Source: Linnemannia hyalina (lineage: Eukaryota > Mortierellomycota > Mortierellomycetes > Mortierellales > Mortierellaceae). Taken from it: DNA of 64,000 nucleotides. Shown here piece by piece: positions 1-9,247 of this stretch (position 1 is its first letter; every line of letters starts with the position of its first letter). The translations under genes were made by a program, and so were the position numbers. The DNA lies in contig JAHRHY010000011.1 in the NCBI GenBank assembly GCA_019671135.1, positions 1 to 64,000 of the forward strand, given 5' to 3'. The notes below the pieces were generated by a model. The model was not told the DNA's origin and searched no databases. It saw nothing but the letters and a program-made list of their open reading frames with translations.

Positions 1-298
1 TTTTTATTCAGATTTTTTCCTGGCAGAACAGTAAAATAATGCACAGAGTCCAAGTGATTCTTAGACACAAACGAGCAGAGCATATATGCGTTTTTAAGCA
101 GACGGCTTTCAGCCTTTCCCATGGGAGGGGATTGTCGCATATTTGCCTGTCTCGGGGGTGTCAGCTAATGTAATTAGGCTAGAGACAGTAATTTAGTCAT
201 ATGACCAGACACCGACATAAATGGAGGTGTCTGGGCTGTTAACAAAGATCCCTCTCTTGTCTTATCAATTCGATTGTGCGTGACTAGCGTAAAAATTT
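1..298. other. Unannotated flank of the Ty3 remnant with a stem-loop
   Basis: No gene is visible here. The segment begins exactly where the Ty3 pol reading frame ends, so it is either the DNA into which the element was broken or a foreign repeat joined to it. A perfect 9-bp inverted repeat (CCAGACACC at 205-213 and GGTGTCTGG at 226-234) brackets a 12-nt AT-rich loop. I could not find a matching copy of this segment upstream of gag, so I do not call it an LTR. Confidence 0.5.
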
Positions 299-1816
299 TC
301 AAGTGGGCCAATCGCGAATGGCGGCAACCTTGGCGGGGTCCATAGAAATACCGTCAGTTCCGATCACAAAGCCGAGGAATTCCACTTTGTCCTTGTCGAA
401 CGAGCATTTCTCGAGTTTTAAGCATAGACCAGCGTCTTGGAGCTTGCTGAGAACTTTGCGGACATGCGCGGTATGTTCCTCAAGGGTGTCGGAGTAGATG
501 AGAATGTCGTCAATGTATAGCACGACAAAGTCATCTAGGTAATCGCGGAGGACGTCGTTGGCGAAAGCTTGGAAAGTTCCGGGAGCGTTCATTAGTCCGA
601 AGGGCATGACTGTATACTCGAAGTGGCCATAGCGGCAGCGGAATGCAGTCTTCCATTCGTCGCCCTCCTTGATGCGGAGAAGATTGTATGCTCCTCGCAT
701 GTCGAGCTTGGTGAAATACTTGGCTTTGCCTAGTCGGTCGAAAGTTTCGGAGATCAGTGGCAGAGGGCATCGATTGGGGACAGTCACCTTGTTGAGGCCT
801 CGATAGTCGACACAGAGGCGGAGAGAACCGTCTTTCTTTTTAACAAAAAGGACGGGGGCGCCAGCTGGAGACTCGGATCGACGGATGAACCCTTTTGCAA
901 GGTTTTCTTGAATATATTCGCGTAGAACTTGCAGTTCCGTTTGTGATAGGTTGTACACTGGTCCAAATGGCACGGTGGCTCCTTCGACCACAGGGATATT
1001 GTGATCATAGGGTCGATGTGGCGGTAGCTTGTCGGCTTGCATCTTGGAGAATACCTGAGCATATTCGGCATATTTCTCGGGCAGTTGGACTGTGGGTTTT
1101 GATTCAGGGATAGAGTTGTCGTTGGTGGTTGCGCTGGCGAGTTCTTCGATTCGGGAGACGTCGAGCATGTATCCGACTCCTTGATTGGTCTTGAGGATCT
1201 GACGGAGTTGTGTATTGCTAATAATGGAGATGTTGGTTGCTGATCGGTTCTTGGCGGATTTGGATAGTTGGTTGGATCCTGAGGTGTACTTGGTGGGAAC
1301 CAAAGTGGATTTGGGTTTGGAAGGTGGCAGAAGGATTCGGTCTTGTTCCTGGAAGGAAGGGATGGATCGAGGCATTGTTGATTGTGCAAGGGGGGAAAGC
1401 TTGTCGAGTGTGTGCTGATGGAGGCATGGCATAGTAATGGTTCGTTTCTCCCAGTCGATATATGGGTTGTGTGAGCGGAGCCAGTCCATGCCAAGAATAA
1501 TGGCATAATTGCCAAGTGCAATGAGTTGAAAAGTGTGTGTGGAAAAGTGTTGTGAGTGGGATTGCATAACCAATGTGGTGGCGTGATGAGAGGTATGTGT
1601 TGAACCATTGGCAAGAGAGATTTGTAATAAGTGTTGTGCTAGTGGAAGATTGTGCTGTTGTGCTAGATTTTGATGAATGAATGAGATGGTTGCTCCTGAG
1701 TCGATCATTGCATGGACTGGTAGTGAGGAGTTTTGGAAGTGAAGAGTAATTGGAATAGTAATAGGGGATAGCGGAGGATCATTTGGAGATTTGTTATACA
1801 GCTCGCCCAGACACAC
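299..1816 (-). pseudogene. Ty3/Gypsy pol remnant: protease + reverse transcriptase, 3'-truncated
   Basis: About 505 codons. Residues near 38-43 show the aspartic protease motif DSGAT, which processes the polyprotein. Residues about 300-480 are a Ty3-type reverse transcriptase: the LCVDYRGLNKVT block, FTKLDMRGAYN, the PFGLMNAPGTFQ block and the catalytic LYIDDILIYS (YxDD). The frame ends after IRDWPT, where RNase H and integrase would normally follow, so the protein cannot support a full cycle alone. The first codon here is GTG, not ATG. The frame stays open upstream through the gag stop (to about 1864) in the -1 frame relative to gag, so expression by -1 frameshifting is likely; an A-run (GGAAAAAG) sits in the overlap. 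Confidence 0.88.
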
Positions 1817-1830
1817 TCCAACTTTACTGT

Positions 1831-3126
1831 CTAGGCTGAATCTTTTTCCAATTGGAAAGAGATTGCATCGGGCTGGTCGCTAGTCTGTGTAGGCTGAAGG
1901 GCCGAGATCGAGGCTGTTGCCTTTGGGGCGTTCTTGAACGAGGGCTTTGCAGGTTTCTTGGGGCAGTCGTCAAGCCAATGATCTGCTGAACCACAGTAGG
2001 TGCACAGTCCTTCCTTTTGACGACGAAGACGCTCAGACGGTGGCAAAGGACCATGGCGAGCATGCGAGAGATCCATGTCCATCGAAGTGGTCGCGGGAGC
2101 TGAGGTAGCAGGGGTGGACGCGGTAGTTGGGGTGGATGAGGCTTGAGTGGTAGTAGAAGTGTGGGCAGTGGTGGAACGGGACGGAGTGCTGGAAGATTTG
2201 TTGCCGGAACGGGTCACTGCATAGCCGTACTGTCGGTTGTCGATGTCGATAGCCAATTGTGAAAACTCGGCAAAGGTAGGTGGCTCGGGGTAGTTTGCCA
2301 TGGCTTCTTGAACAGACTCCTTCAGGCCGAGGCGGAACTGTGAAATCATTGCGCTATCATTCCATGCTGTATCCGCTGCAAGGTTGACGAAACGGTTTGT
2401 ATAGTCGATGGCAGAACCGCGCTGTCTAAGTTGACGGAGTTGGGTTTCTGCTAGGACGTGAGCATTGGAGACTCCAAAGTTCTTACTCATAAGAGCAAAG
2501 AACTGATCCAGGTTAGAAATACATGCGGGTCTCTCCTCGACAGGCAACTTGAAGGACGGAACGTATCTCTGCATGTACTTGAACGCTGCAGTATCACCGA
2601 GGCGCGAGATAGCCAGCACAATGCGGTCGTGGTCGTTCGGATAGAGGGTCTCGTTTGCAACGAAGAAGAGTTCCAGCTGAGCCTGAAACCCTTTCCAATC
2701 TTCACGCTTGCCGGAGAAGACTGCGGGGGGTGCTACTTTTGGCCTCGAAGGGGAGCTATTGCTGGAGCGAGGTGTAGTTGATTGGAAGATGGCACTCACT
2801 GTGTTGGTGACATCGGTCTTGTGATCATAAAATAGTTTGCCTAGTTCTGCGCGAGTGATGGGTGGTAATTGTGACGTCATCTTCTGGACGTTGGATTCGA
2901 GGCTGAGTAATCGAGGGTTGAGGTTGACGGTCAGGCTTGTGAAGAAATCTTCGTTCGAAAGAATGAAGTCCAGCATATCACGGTACTTCTGAACAGTCTC
3001 CTCGAGTTCGGTGACTTTGGCTTGCAAGGGAGTGACCGTCTGAACTATTTGTTCAAGTGTGGCTACTCGGTCCATCAGTGCTTGGAAGCGCGCGTTGGCT
3101 GTAAGGATCTCACTATCGGGTAGCAT
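1831..3126 (-). CDS. Retrotransposon Gag with CCHC zinc knuckle
   Basis: A 431-residue frame when the ATG at 3126 is used. The longer open frame upstream runs through a poly(T) tract (lysine codons on this strand) and is unlikely to be coding. Residues about 15-60 form a predicted coiled coil rich in heptad leucines. The middle matches the retrotransposon gag domain seen in Ty3 elements (blocks with FSGKREDWKGF and QLRQLRQRGS). A Thr/Ser/Ala-rich linker precedes a single zinc knuckle, CTYCGSADHWLDDC (CX2CX4HX4C), which packages the element RNA. Gag ends 14 nt before the first pol codon listed and overlaps the open pol frame. The frame is intact. Confidence 0.85.
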   Translation of the reverse strand: MLPDSEILTANARFQALMDRVATLEQIVQTVTPLQAKVTELEETVQKYRDMLDFILSNEDFFTSLTVNLNPRLLSLESNVQKMTSQLPPITRAELGKLFYDHKTDVTNTVSAIFQSTTPRSSNSSPSRPKVAPPAVFSGKREDWKGFQAQLELFFVANETLYPNDHDRIVLAISRLGDTAAFKYMQRYVPSFKLPVEERPACISNLDQFFALMSKNFGVSNAHVLAETQLRQLRQRGSAIDYTNRFVNLAADTAWNDSAMISQFRLGLKESVQEAMANYPEPPTFAEFSQLAIDIDNRQYGYAVTRSGNKSSSTPSRSTTAHTSTTTQASSTPTTASTPATSAPATTSMDMDLSHARHGPLPPSERLRRQKEGLCTYCGSADHWLDDCPKKPAKPSFKNAPKATASISALQPTQTSDQPDAISFQLEKDSA

Positions 3127-3250
3127 TGTAGTTGATACGGAAAGTGAAGAGTTGTTGTAGTTTCTGAGGGTTGTGGGTTGTGTACGGAAGATGGTAGTAA
3201 AAGAGGAAAGAACTTGAAGAAGATAGGGTTTGGTTTTGTTGTGGAAAAGG

Positions 3251-3285
<35 letters not shown>

Positions 3286-3303
3286 AGCGCTGAAGTATAT
3301 CAA

Positions 3304-3885
3304 TAGAAAACAGACAAAGTTTGATCCAAGGTTCTTTAGGTGTATGACTTGGTATTGTCAAGAAAGCAGACCAAGCAATAGAATGAAGTAGATAAAGAGA
3401 ACCTTGATCAAGGACTAAGAAATGAGTATAAGGAATAGGTTAAAGAGTATGTTGTATTGGCGATACCAAGTAAAGAGCTATAGATTTGCTATCTAAGGCC
3501 CTTTTATACTCGTTAGGGCGAAGTCACAAGAGCAAGCTCTTGTCTCGTGACAGGTGATGGCATTGAGTTTGGCGGTGATAGTGGTGGTACATTTGGTGGA
3601 AAGGAAGTGGAGAGTGGAGGAAGTAGAGGGAGCGCTAGCAGTAGAGCGACCTTGTTTAGTTGGTCGCCTTGGCCCGTCTGTATCCTGTAAAGGTCGCAGA
3701 AGGAGAGACATCAGGGGTGGAAGTGGTAGTAAGAGTGACACGGTGAGAGCGAGTGGAAGGTATGCTGGCTACTGACAGATAAAAAAAAAAAAAAAAAAAA
3801 AAAGAGAAAGGAAGGAAAGAAAATATGCTTGTCCGTGAAAGAGAAAGAAAAGTCATCGGCTCTACTCTCTCCATTCTCCATTTTC
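3304..3885. other. Presumed 5' LTR/leader region of the Ty3 element, with homopolymer runs
   Basis: There is no convincing gene. The stretch begins beside a poly(T) run of about 35 nt (3249-3285) and contains a poly(A) run at 3781-3803. Several short open frames exist on both strands but none shows a recognisable motif. It most likely holds the transcription start and untranslated leader of the Ty3 element. Confidence 0.45.
3501..3508 (-). promoter_or_regulatory. TATA box upstream of the Ty3 gag
   Basis: The minus strand reads TATAAAAG, preceded by GAG and followed by a GC-rich GGCC, about 375 nt upstream of the gag ATG. This is the kind of TATA element expected in the U3 region of an LTR. 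It is the best sign that part of a 5' LTR survives between about 3300 and 3780. Confidence 0.5.
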
Positions 3886-4012
3886 GCATCTTAACATGCT
3901 TACTGCTTACCGGCAGATCTTCTTACCGGCGTGGCTCTCATTCCGCAGTCGCATTTTAACATGGTTACCGGCAGATCTGCTTACCGGTATGACTCTGATT
4001 GCAACCCCCATC
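3886..4012. repeat. Two-unit imperfect tandem repeat (~64 bp) rich in ACCGG
   Basis: Unit 1 (3886-3950) and unit 2 (3951-about 4012) both contain TTAACATG, then TTACCGGCAGATCT, then CTTACCGG and a GACTCT or GGCTCT-like run. The two units differ by scattered substitutions and a short indel. No function can be assigned. Confidence 0.7.
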
Positions 4013-4054
4013 CATCTCTCATTTTAATTTAATTAACTTTAAACTAAAAAAAAC

Positions 4055-4170
4055 GCACACAGCACACACAACACACACAACACACACAAACACTTACACA
4101 CACACTACACATACACCATACACACCATACACACACCACAACACCACACACACCACAACACCGTGAGAAA
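4055..4170. repeat. CA-rich microsatellite
   Basis: An interrupted (CA)n/(ACAC)n tract about 110 nt long sits just outside the left end of the Helitron tandem. A minus-strand open frame through it is only a Cys/Val-rich translation of the repeat. Confidence 0.85.
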
Positions 4171-4246
4171 GAGAAAGAGGGAACATCACATGATTTACGA
4201 TAAGTCAGGTGATGGAGATAACGATTTTGTATTAGTAGATAGTAGA

Positions 4247-4274
4247 CTAGCAAGTGGCCGCGGCTACGCCGCGG
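4247..4274 (-). other. Helitron copy A 3' terminus (hairpin + CTAG)
   Basis: The palindrome CCGCGGCTACGCCGCGG (4258-4274) forms a 7-bp stem with a 3-nt loop. Seven nucleotides separate it from CTAG (4247-4250). In known Helitrons this hairpin and the CTRR end act as the signal that stops rolling-circle transfer. Confidence 0.85.
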
Positions 4275-4502
4275 ACGCTGCGCCGGTTTCTCAATTCCCA
4301 GGTTTGGTGTGTAAGGGCTAGAGGTTGCCGACCAGGGGTCTTTTCTCATTCATTTTGGATGTGTCTTGACTTCAAAGGGGGGAAAATAATATTAGGAATA
4401 AAAAAGTGAGCCAGCAAAAAGGATGAGAGGACTGATCTAAAGAACGGGCGAGCATTGTTCACTCTTTTAACATTCTGATCGATTCTATGGTGTAGGGTAT
4501 GA

Positions 4503-6480
4503 TTACGGAACTCTCTTATAGACATCACTTCTAGTGTATGTTCCCTCAAGCTCGGGGATGCTGCCATGGATCATAAGAACTTTGACATTTTTGATGTCTG
4601 CGCATCAAGAAAGAGAAATATAAAGCTTACTGTGTGTGAACACAGCAGTAGGGAGATAGAGTCCGACATTTTCAAGGGTCTGACCCTGCGCCTTGTTGAT
4701 CGTCATGGCAAAGGCAGGCCTGACCGGGAACTGTCGTCTCTTGAATGTGATCGGGGAGGACTTGTCGTCTGTTGTTAAAATCGGCACTCGTGGGATGAAG
4801 ACCAAGTCGGTGGCAAAAGGTCCCGTCAGGATTGTTGCCATGATGCAGCGTGGCCTGAGCCGGCGGACAATCAAGCGAGTTCCGTTGCAGAGTCCTTTTT
4901 TTTGGTCCACATTTCGGAGGAGAATGATGGGCATGCCAACTTTCAGCACCAGATAGTAGGGAGGTAATCCAGTGGGGTCCAAAGAGTTGAGATACTCTGT
5001 AGGATAGTTGGCGACGCCGTTGGTATCTGAATCCGGAACGGAGTCTTGGCCAAGGTACTCTGTTGCCTTGCCAGGAAGCAGTGTGGTCGGGAGGTTGTTC
5101 ATGTAATTGACATCCTTGTTCAGTGTTGTCAAAATAGCGGTGCGCTTGATGTCGTGAGGTGCAAAGTTGCCGATGGAGATATTGGGGTAGATGGTGCGGA
5201 TAAGTTGGATCTCGTGCTCGTTGTTGAGATTGGGTCCATGTGGCGTAAAAAGGATGTCGTCTGGAATCCTGATATAATCATCAGAGTCGCCAAGGAAAAT
5301 GTCTGCTCCTTGCCTTCACCCACATGTAGCAAAAAATCGACGGAAGAAAAAGAGCTGCTCTTGACCTCCATAACTCGCATATTGCGAGTTTGCTTGAGTG
5401 CCTTGACCTTGGGCCAAATGGTGCCAGACATCTTTAGACATGCGCCTTCGATTTGAGACTGAGATCCATGAACAACCACCGGCAATACCTGTCGAAAGTC
5501 AACACCGAACACGACAATCTTTCCGCCGAAAGGAACCAAGGGTCGATCCATAATCCGGTCCACAGACTCAAAGACATTTCGATGCATCATGGGTACCTCG
5601 TCCCAGATGATGAGGTCGGCCGCATGAATAATGGATACGACTTGTTGCTCGCGGGTGATATTTCAGGTCGAGTCTTTGAAAACTGGATTGGGGAACTTGA
5701 AGACAGAGTGTGCAATGCGTCCACCATGAAGGATCAGAGCTGCTATACCGGATGACGCGAGGACAACAACATTCTTTTTCAGAACACCACTGATTTGTTC
5801 AATCAGTGTGTTGTAGAGAAAGAATTTGCCGGTGCCACCTGGTCCGTCAATAAAATAGAGGTCGGTCCTTTGGGGGCGGACGGGTGTGGAGACAGAGGCG
5901 ATGACTTCGTCAAATATTACCCAATGCTCGACATTCATGGTTTGAATGTGAGGCCCGCCAGCTTGGCGAGCTCTTCATGCGATTTTTCGCTGTGGTCAGA
6001 GGCGGACTTTGGGATGTAGCGGAGAATGCTGTCGCTGATGTCTTGTGGCATAGTGGGAAAGGCCGCCAGAGAAGGGAGACAGAACCTCTCGCCGTCCTTA
6101 GGCTGGACAAAGTAGATCCGGGCAATCTTGAGGGTGTCCTTTTGATTCCTCTTGTCCCACTTGCGATTGTTTTGGTCGTAGGTGTAATGCTCGCGAATCT
6201 CGGCGTATGTATATTTATGTGCGTCCTTGTCCTCTTGGTTCAGCTTAAAGTAGGCCATCAGTTGACTGTCGTTGTTACGGCGGATGACACAAAGTAGATC
6301 CGCGTTTTTGTCAAAGGTGACGTTGTGCTGGCCTATGAGATGGACCTGTAGACGTTGCACAGCAGGTGAACGACCGTACAAAGGATATCCAAGGACGCGC
6401 CACATGCTTTCATGGGAAGAGAGGTATCTCATATCGCGAAATTCGCGAATCTCGATGCGTGAAGGATGCTATTATACAAA
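4503..6480 (-). pseudogene. Helitron Pif1-like helicase, copy A, broken
   Basis: The N-terminal part (from about 6480) has the Helitron-typical blocks EIREFRDMRYLSSHESMW and GRSPAVQR. Then come Walker A (GPGGTGKF, about 5820-5845), the Walker B region, a [10 protein letters not shown] block and the C-terminal INKAQGQT block. Compared with copy B it has single-base deletions near 5295 and 5950, a TGA in place of Cys at 5663-5665 and a TGA at 4605-4607 where copy B reads Gln (probably an ancestral Arg). Walker A has Phe where copy B has Ser. The last ~33 codons after the TGA are still readable to 4503. It would have unwound DNA during transposition, and this copy cannot make a full protein. Confidence 0.9.
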
Positions 6481-6904
6481 CGATAGCAAACAAAAAGAGA
6501 GTGAGAAAAAATAGTAAGCAAGGTGTTGCAATGGTCAGACATCCAGGGAAAAAAATGCGCAAAAAAAGTACCTCCTTGCTTGCTGCATTTTTTTTGGTGT
6601 GCAGCGATTGAGCCTTCAGTGGCGGTGGTGTTATACCATGTAGCGGTAGCTGTGGCAGTGGCGGCGCTGCTGCTGGTGCTGGTGCTAGTGCTAGTGCTAG
6701 TGTTGGTGCTGGTGGATGCAAAGACGACGATGGGATTGATCAGTGTAGGCAAACAGAAGACCCTTCTTTTTCGAGGGCGATCTTGGCTCTGCTCGGTCCA
6801 TTGGGAAAATGAAAAATGAAAAATAGAAATTTGTGTATGTCCATTGATGCTTTGACTTCTGTGCTGCGATACTATTGTTTCTTTTGCTTTGATAGAAATA
6901 AGGG

Positions 6905-7384
6905 GGCAATGAACAAAAGACATACCTTACGGATGTGCTCGTATAAATATTTCACGGCAGAGACGTAAAACCATATCTCGACATTGAGGTGGGTGTTGAA
7001 CTTGGTTGCCAGCCAAAGATTGTGAGGCACGACCCAGCTATTGTCGATCTCTGTCGGGAGATTATCGGCCAGTTCTATTTGGTTACACCTTCCGGCACAG
7101 GCATCCAAGGTCGCCCTCTTAGTCCCAAAAGACCTGGCAAGATGTTCAAGGTGGCCGACAGGATTCCGGCCATCACACCCACACTTGGTGCACATGCTTC
7201 TGGAGGTGGGAACTGGCGTGCACGTGTTCGTGATGCTGTTGGAGCTGCAGACGTTGGCGTTGGAATTAGTACCGCTAGTGCTGGTGGTACTGGTGGTGCT
7301 GGTGGTAATGGTGGTGGATGATGGTGCCGCTTCTGATTCCTCATCAGTCTCCTCTTCAACAATCATTAGCCGTCGCTTGTCCAA
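6905..7384 (-). pseudogene. Helitron copy A: upstream helicase exon fragment with zinc-finger-like motif
   Basis: The frame holds CTKCGCDGRNPVGH (cysteine pairs) and then VVPHNLWLATKFNTHLNVEI and AVKYLYEHIRK. The second part matches the block that precedes the helicase in Helitron proteins. It ends at a good donor (GTATGTCT), consistent with an intron before the EIREF block near 6480. Its N-terminal Thr/Ser-rich and acidic part (EEETDEESEAA) is also in copy B (about 11430-11520), where the zinc-finger and VVPH parts are missing. I see no HUH or two-Tyr Rep motif. Confidence 0.65.
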
Positions 7385-7389
7385 CTTAA

Positions 7390-8230
7390 CCGAGGTTGTC
7401 CCAAGAATGGGCGGGCGATCGCTATTGATGGTGCCGTTTTGGTAGGCATCGTAAATGTCTATTGAAAAGACATTGTCAAATTGCCATTCGTCAGCAAATC
7501 ACTCAGGACGTCAATGAAATCATTGTCGTCATTGAATCCATAGTCTTTGTCCGTGTCCTGACCAGTGACAGGGACGGCGATAGTAGGTGTATTGTTGCTA
7601 GAGACGTTTTTTGCAACCTGCTTCTGCTCCTGCTTCTGCCCCTGCTCCTGCTCCTGCTTCTGCCTCTGCTCCTGCTCCTGCTTCTGGTCTTGAGTTGAGT
7701 TGGTCCTGAAAAAGACCCTTAATCGACGTCCACTTACCTTTGAAGTTGGCGTTGGGGTGGGGAACAACAGTGGCAACCTTGGGCTTGAAACCCCGGAGGT
7801 GTGTATACGCATCCTCAAAATACGTAATGTTGTCGGGGACAGGGTCATGAACAGGAGCCGTTGAGATCAAGATGCTTCTGCTGTCGATATCAGAGGTCAT
7901 GTTGTTGACGGGGACATCAGGGGTTGGATCAGAGACATTCACGATAGTTGCATTGTCGTTCTACGGTTCGTCTGTATTGCAGCGCCTGCGATTATGGAGA
8001 GTGGTGCGCCCTTTACAATGCGCTGCAGCAGCCGAACCAAGACCTTAGGGCTCAAAGAGGACTGTTGCCTGCGATAAGTAGGAAACAGTACTAAAGGTCA
8101 GGGATGAACAGAAATGAACATAAATAACATAGTTGCATATAGACACTGACATAGACTTACTTTGGAGCAGCAGCAGAAGAACGGGTTCCGGTACGGGTAT
8201 AAAGAGGCGTGGATGGTTTGCGCATGTTGA
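7390..8230 (-). pseudogene. Helitron copy A: spliced-gene-like fragments in the 5' half
   Basis: An ATG at about 8228 starts MRKPSTPLYTRTGT and reaches a GTAAGT donor near 8160. A later frame (about 7970-7740) with DIDSRSILISTAPV and HLRGFKPKVATV ends in another GTAAGT. A third has an EQ/KQ hexamer tract (7617-7690) and then GQDTDKDYGFNDDNDFID. The same pieces exist in copy B (about 11590-12345). They look like exons of one gene, either the element's own 5' exons or a captured host fragment. I do not recognise the product. Confidence 0.45.
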
Positions 8231-9022
8231 AGAGGATAAAATTTGAGACTGTAGAAGATATGTCAAAATGTGGTCAAGGATTAATGAGAATCGATACTGA
8301 GAATTATGAGACGCTTACCCTTTTCTAAAAGAGAAATAATACAACCTCTTCACTCTCCTTGTGCCACGACATACCGTTACCCTACTGTTCACTGACCATG
8401 CTCAGTAGATTGGCGTCTGTGTTCTCTTCATTCTTGTTCTTCCTTGTGGTATGTGTGCTCGCGTCTTCGTGTTTGTCCATGCCAAGCTGAGTCCTCATGT
8501 CTGTCCATGCTGAAAAGGATGGTGTATGGTCGAATATGTCAATGGAAAGAAAGAGAGGAATATTTTATTTCACACCTTAGAGGGGGTAATATGCGTACGC
8601 AACCCACTCTGATAGTGACGTTCTCACTTTGGTGTTAACATCATGAGTCTGGTGCATTTTTTTTAAAAAAAAAGGGCCAAGCTGCATCTTCATGTCTGTC
8701 CATGCCAAGCTGCATCCTCATGTCTGTCCATTCCATGCTGCGTCTGCATTCTCATGTCTCATTTTGTCCATGCCATGCTGGTGGATGTCTTTTTTGTTTC
8801 TGGTGTCGTTTGTTGCTTGCTGTTGTTGCTATTGTTGTTTGTTGCTTTCTGTTGCAGTTTTTGTTGTTGTAAAAGAAAAGAAGGGGTGGGTTAAAAAAAA
8901 GGGGTGATGTTATCGATAACATGATGTCAAGCATGGAGACGCCACGCGGTTGTGCAATTATGCAATTACAGAAAATTGGTGTATATCATGTGATAAAGAG
9001 ACATTGATTTTAATATATGAGA

Positions 9023-9050
9023 CTAGCAAGTGGCCGCGGCTACGCCGCGG
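9023..9050 (-). other. Helitron copy B 3' terminus (hairpin + CTAG)
   Basis: This is the same hairpin as in copy A, at 9034-9050, with the same spacer and CTAG at 9023-9026. It is fused directly to the 5' TC of copy A, so this point is both one element's end and the next element's start. Confidence 0.85.
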
Positions 9051-9247
9051 GCGCTGCGCCGGTTTCTCGATTCCCAGGCTTTGGTGTGTAAGGGCTAGAT
9101 GTGTTGCCGTCCTGGGGTTTTTCCTCATTCATTTTGCATGTGTTTTGGCTTCAAAAGGGGAGAATATTTATTAAAAAAAAAAAAGCGAGTATCAGCTCTT
9201 CCAAAATAAAAATACATTTTTGATTGATTCTATGGTGTGGGGTATGA

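Larger units (their letters stand above)
299..3520 (-). mobile_element. Truncated Ty3/Gypsy LTR retrotransposon
   Basis: A gag frame (1831-3126) is followed on the same strand by a pol frame (299-1816) that holds protease and reverse transcriptase only. RNase H and integrase are missing: pol stops at the usual motif just after the RT (IRDWPT) and the sequence then becomes unrelated. A TATA box lies about 375 bp upstream of gag. No LTR pair could be recognised by eye, so the ends are approximate. Gag and pol are otherwise uninterrupted, which suggests truncation rather than old mutational decay. The order protease-RT and the RT motifs fit Ty3/Gypsy and not Ty1/Copia. Confidence 0.85.
4247..9022 (-). 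mobile_element. Helitron copy A (4776 bp), decayed
   Basis: Read on the minus strand, the element starts with TCTCATATA at 9022 and ends with CTAG at 4250-4247. The next outside base is T, as expected for insertion between A and T. A perfect hairpin (CCGCGGC, 3-nt loop, GCCGCGG; 4258-4274) lies 7 nt before the CTAG, as in Helitron 3' ends (CTRR preceded by a hairpin). A Pif1-like helicase pseudogene fills the 3' half. The 5' half has intron-bearing fragments and triplet or hexamer repeats and no visible HUH Rep motif. It shares most of its length with copy B, but copy A is about 630 bp longer, mostly in the middle. Its 5' end abuts copy B without any intervening base. Confidence 0.88.

Noticed and set aside
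1..298. 3' LTR of the Ty3 element
   Set aside because: No matching copy upstream of gag could be found by eye, and the pol gene stops in mid-domain instead of running to an LTR.
3127..3303. N-terminal extension of Gag through a poly-Lys run
   Set aside because: It is a poly(T) tract read on the minus strand and lies in the presumed leader.
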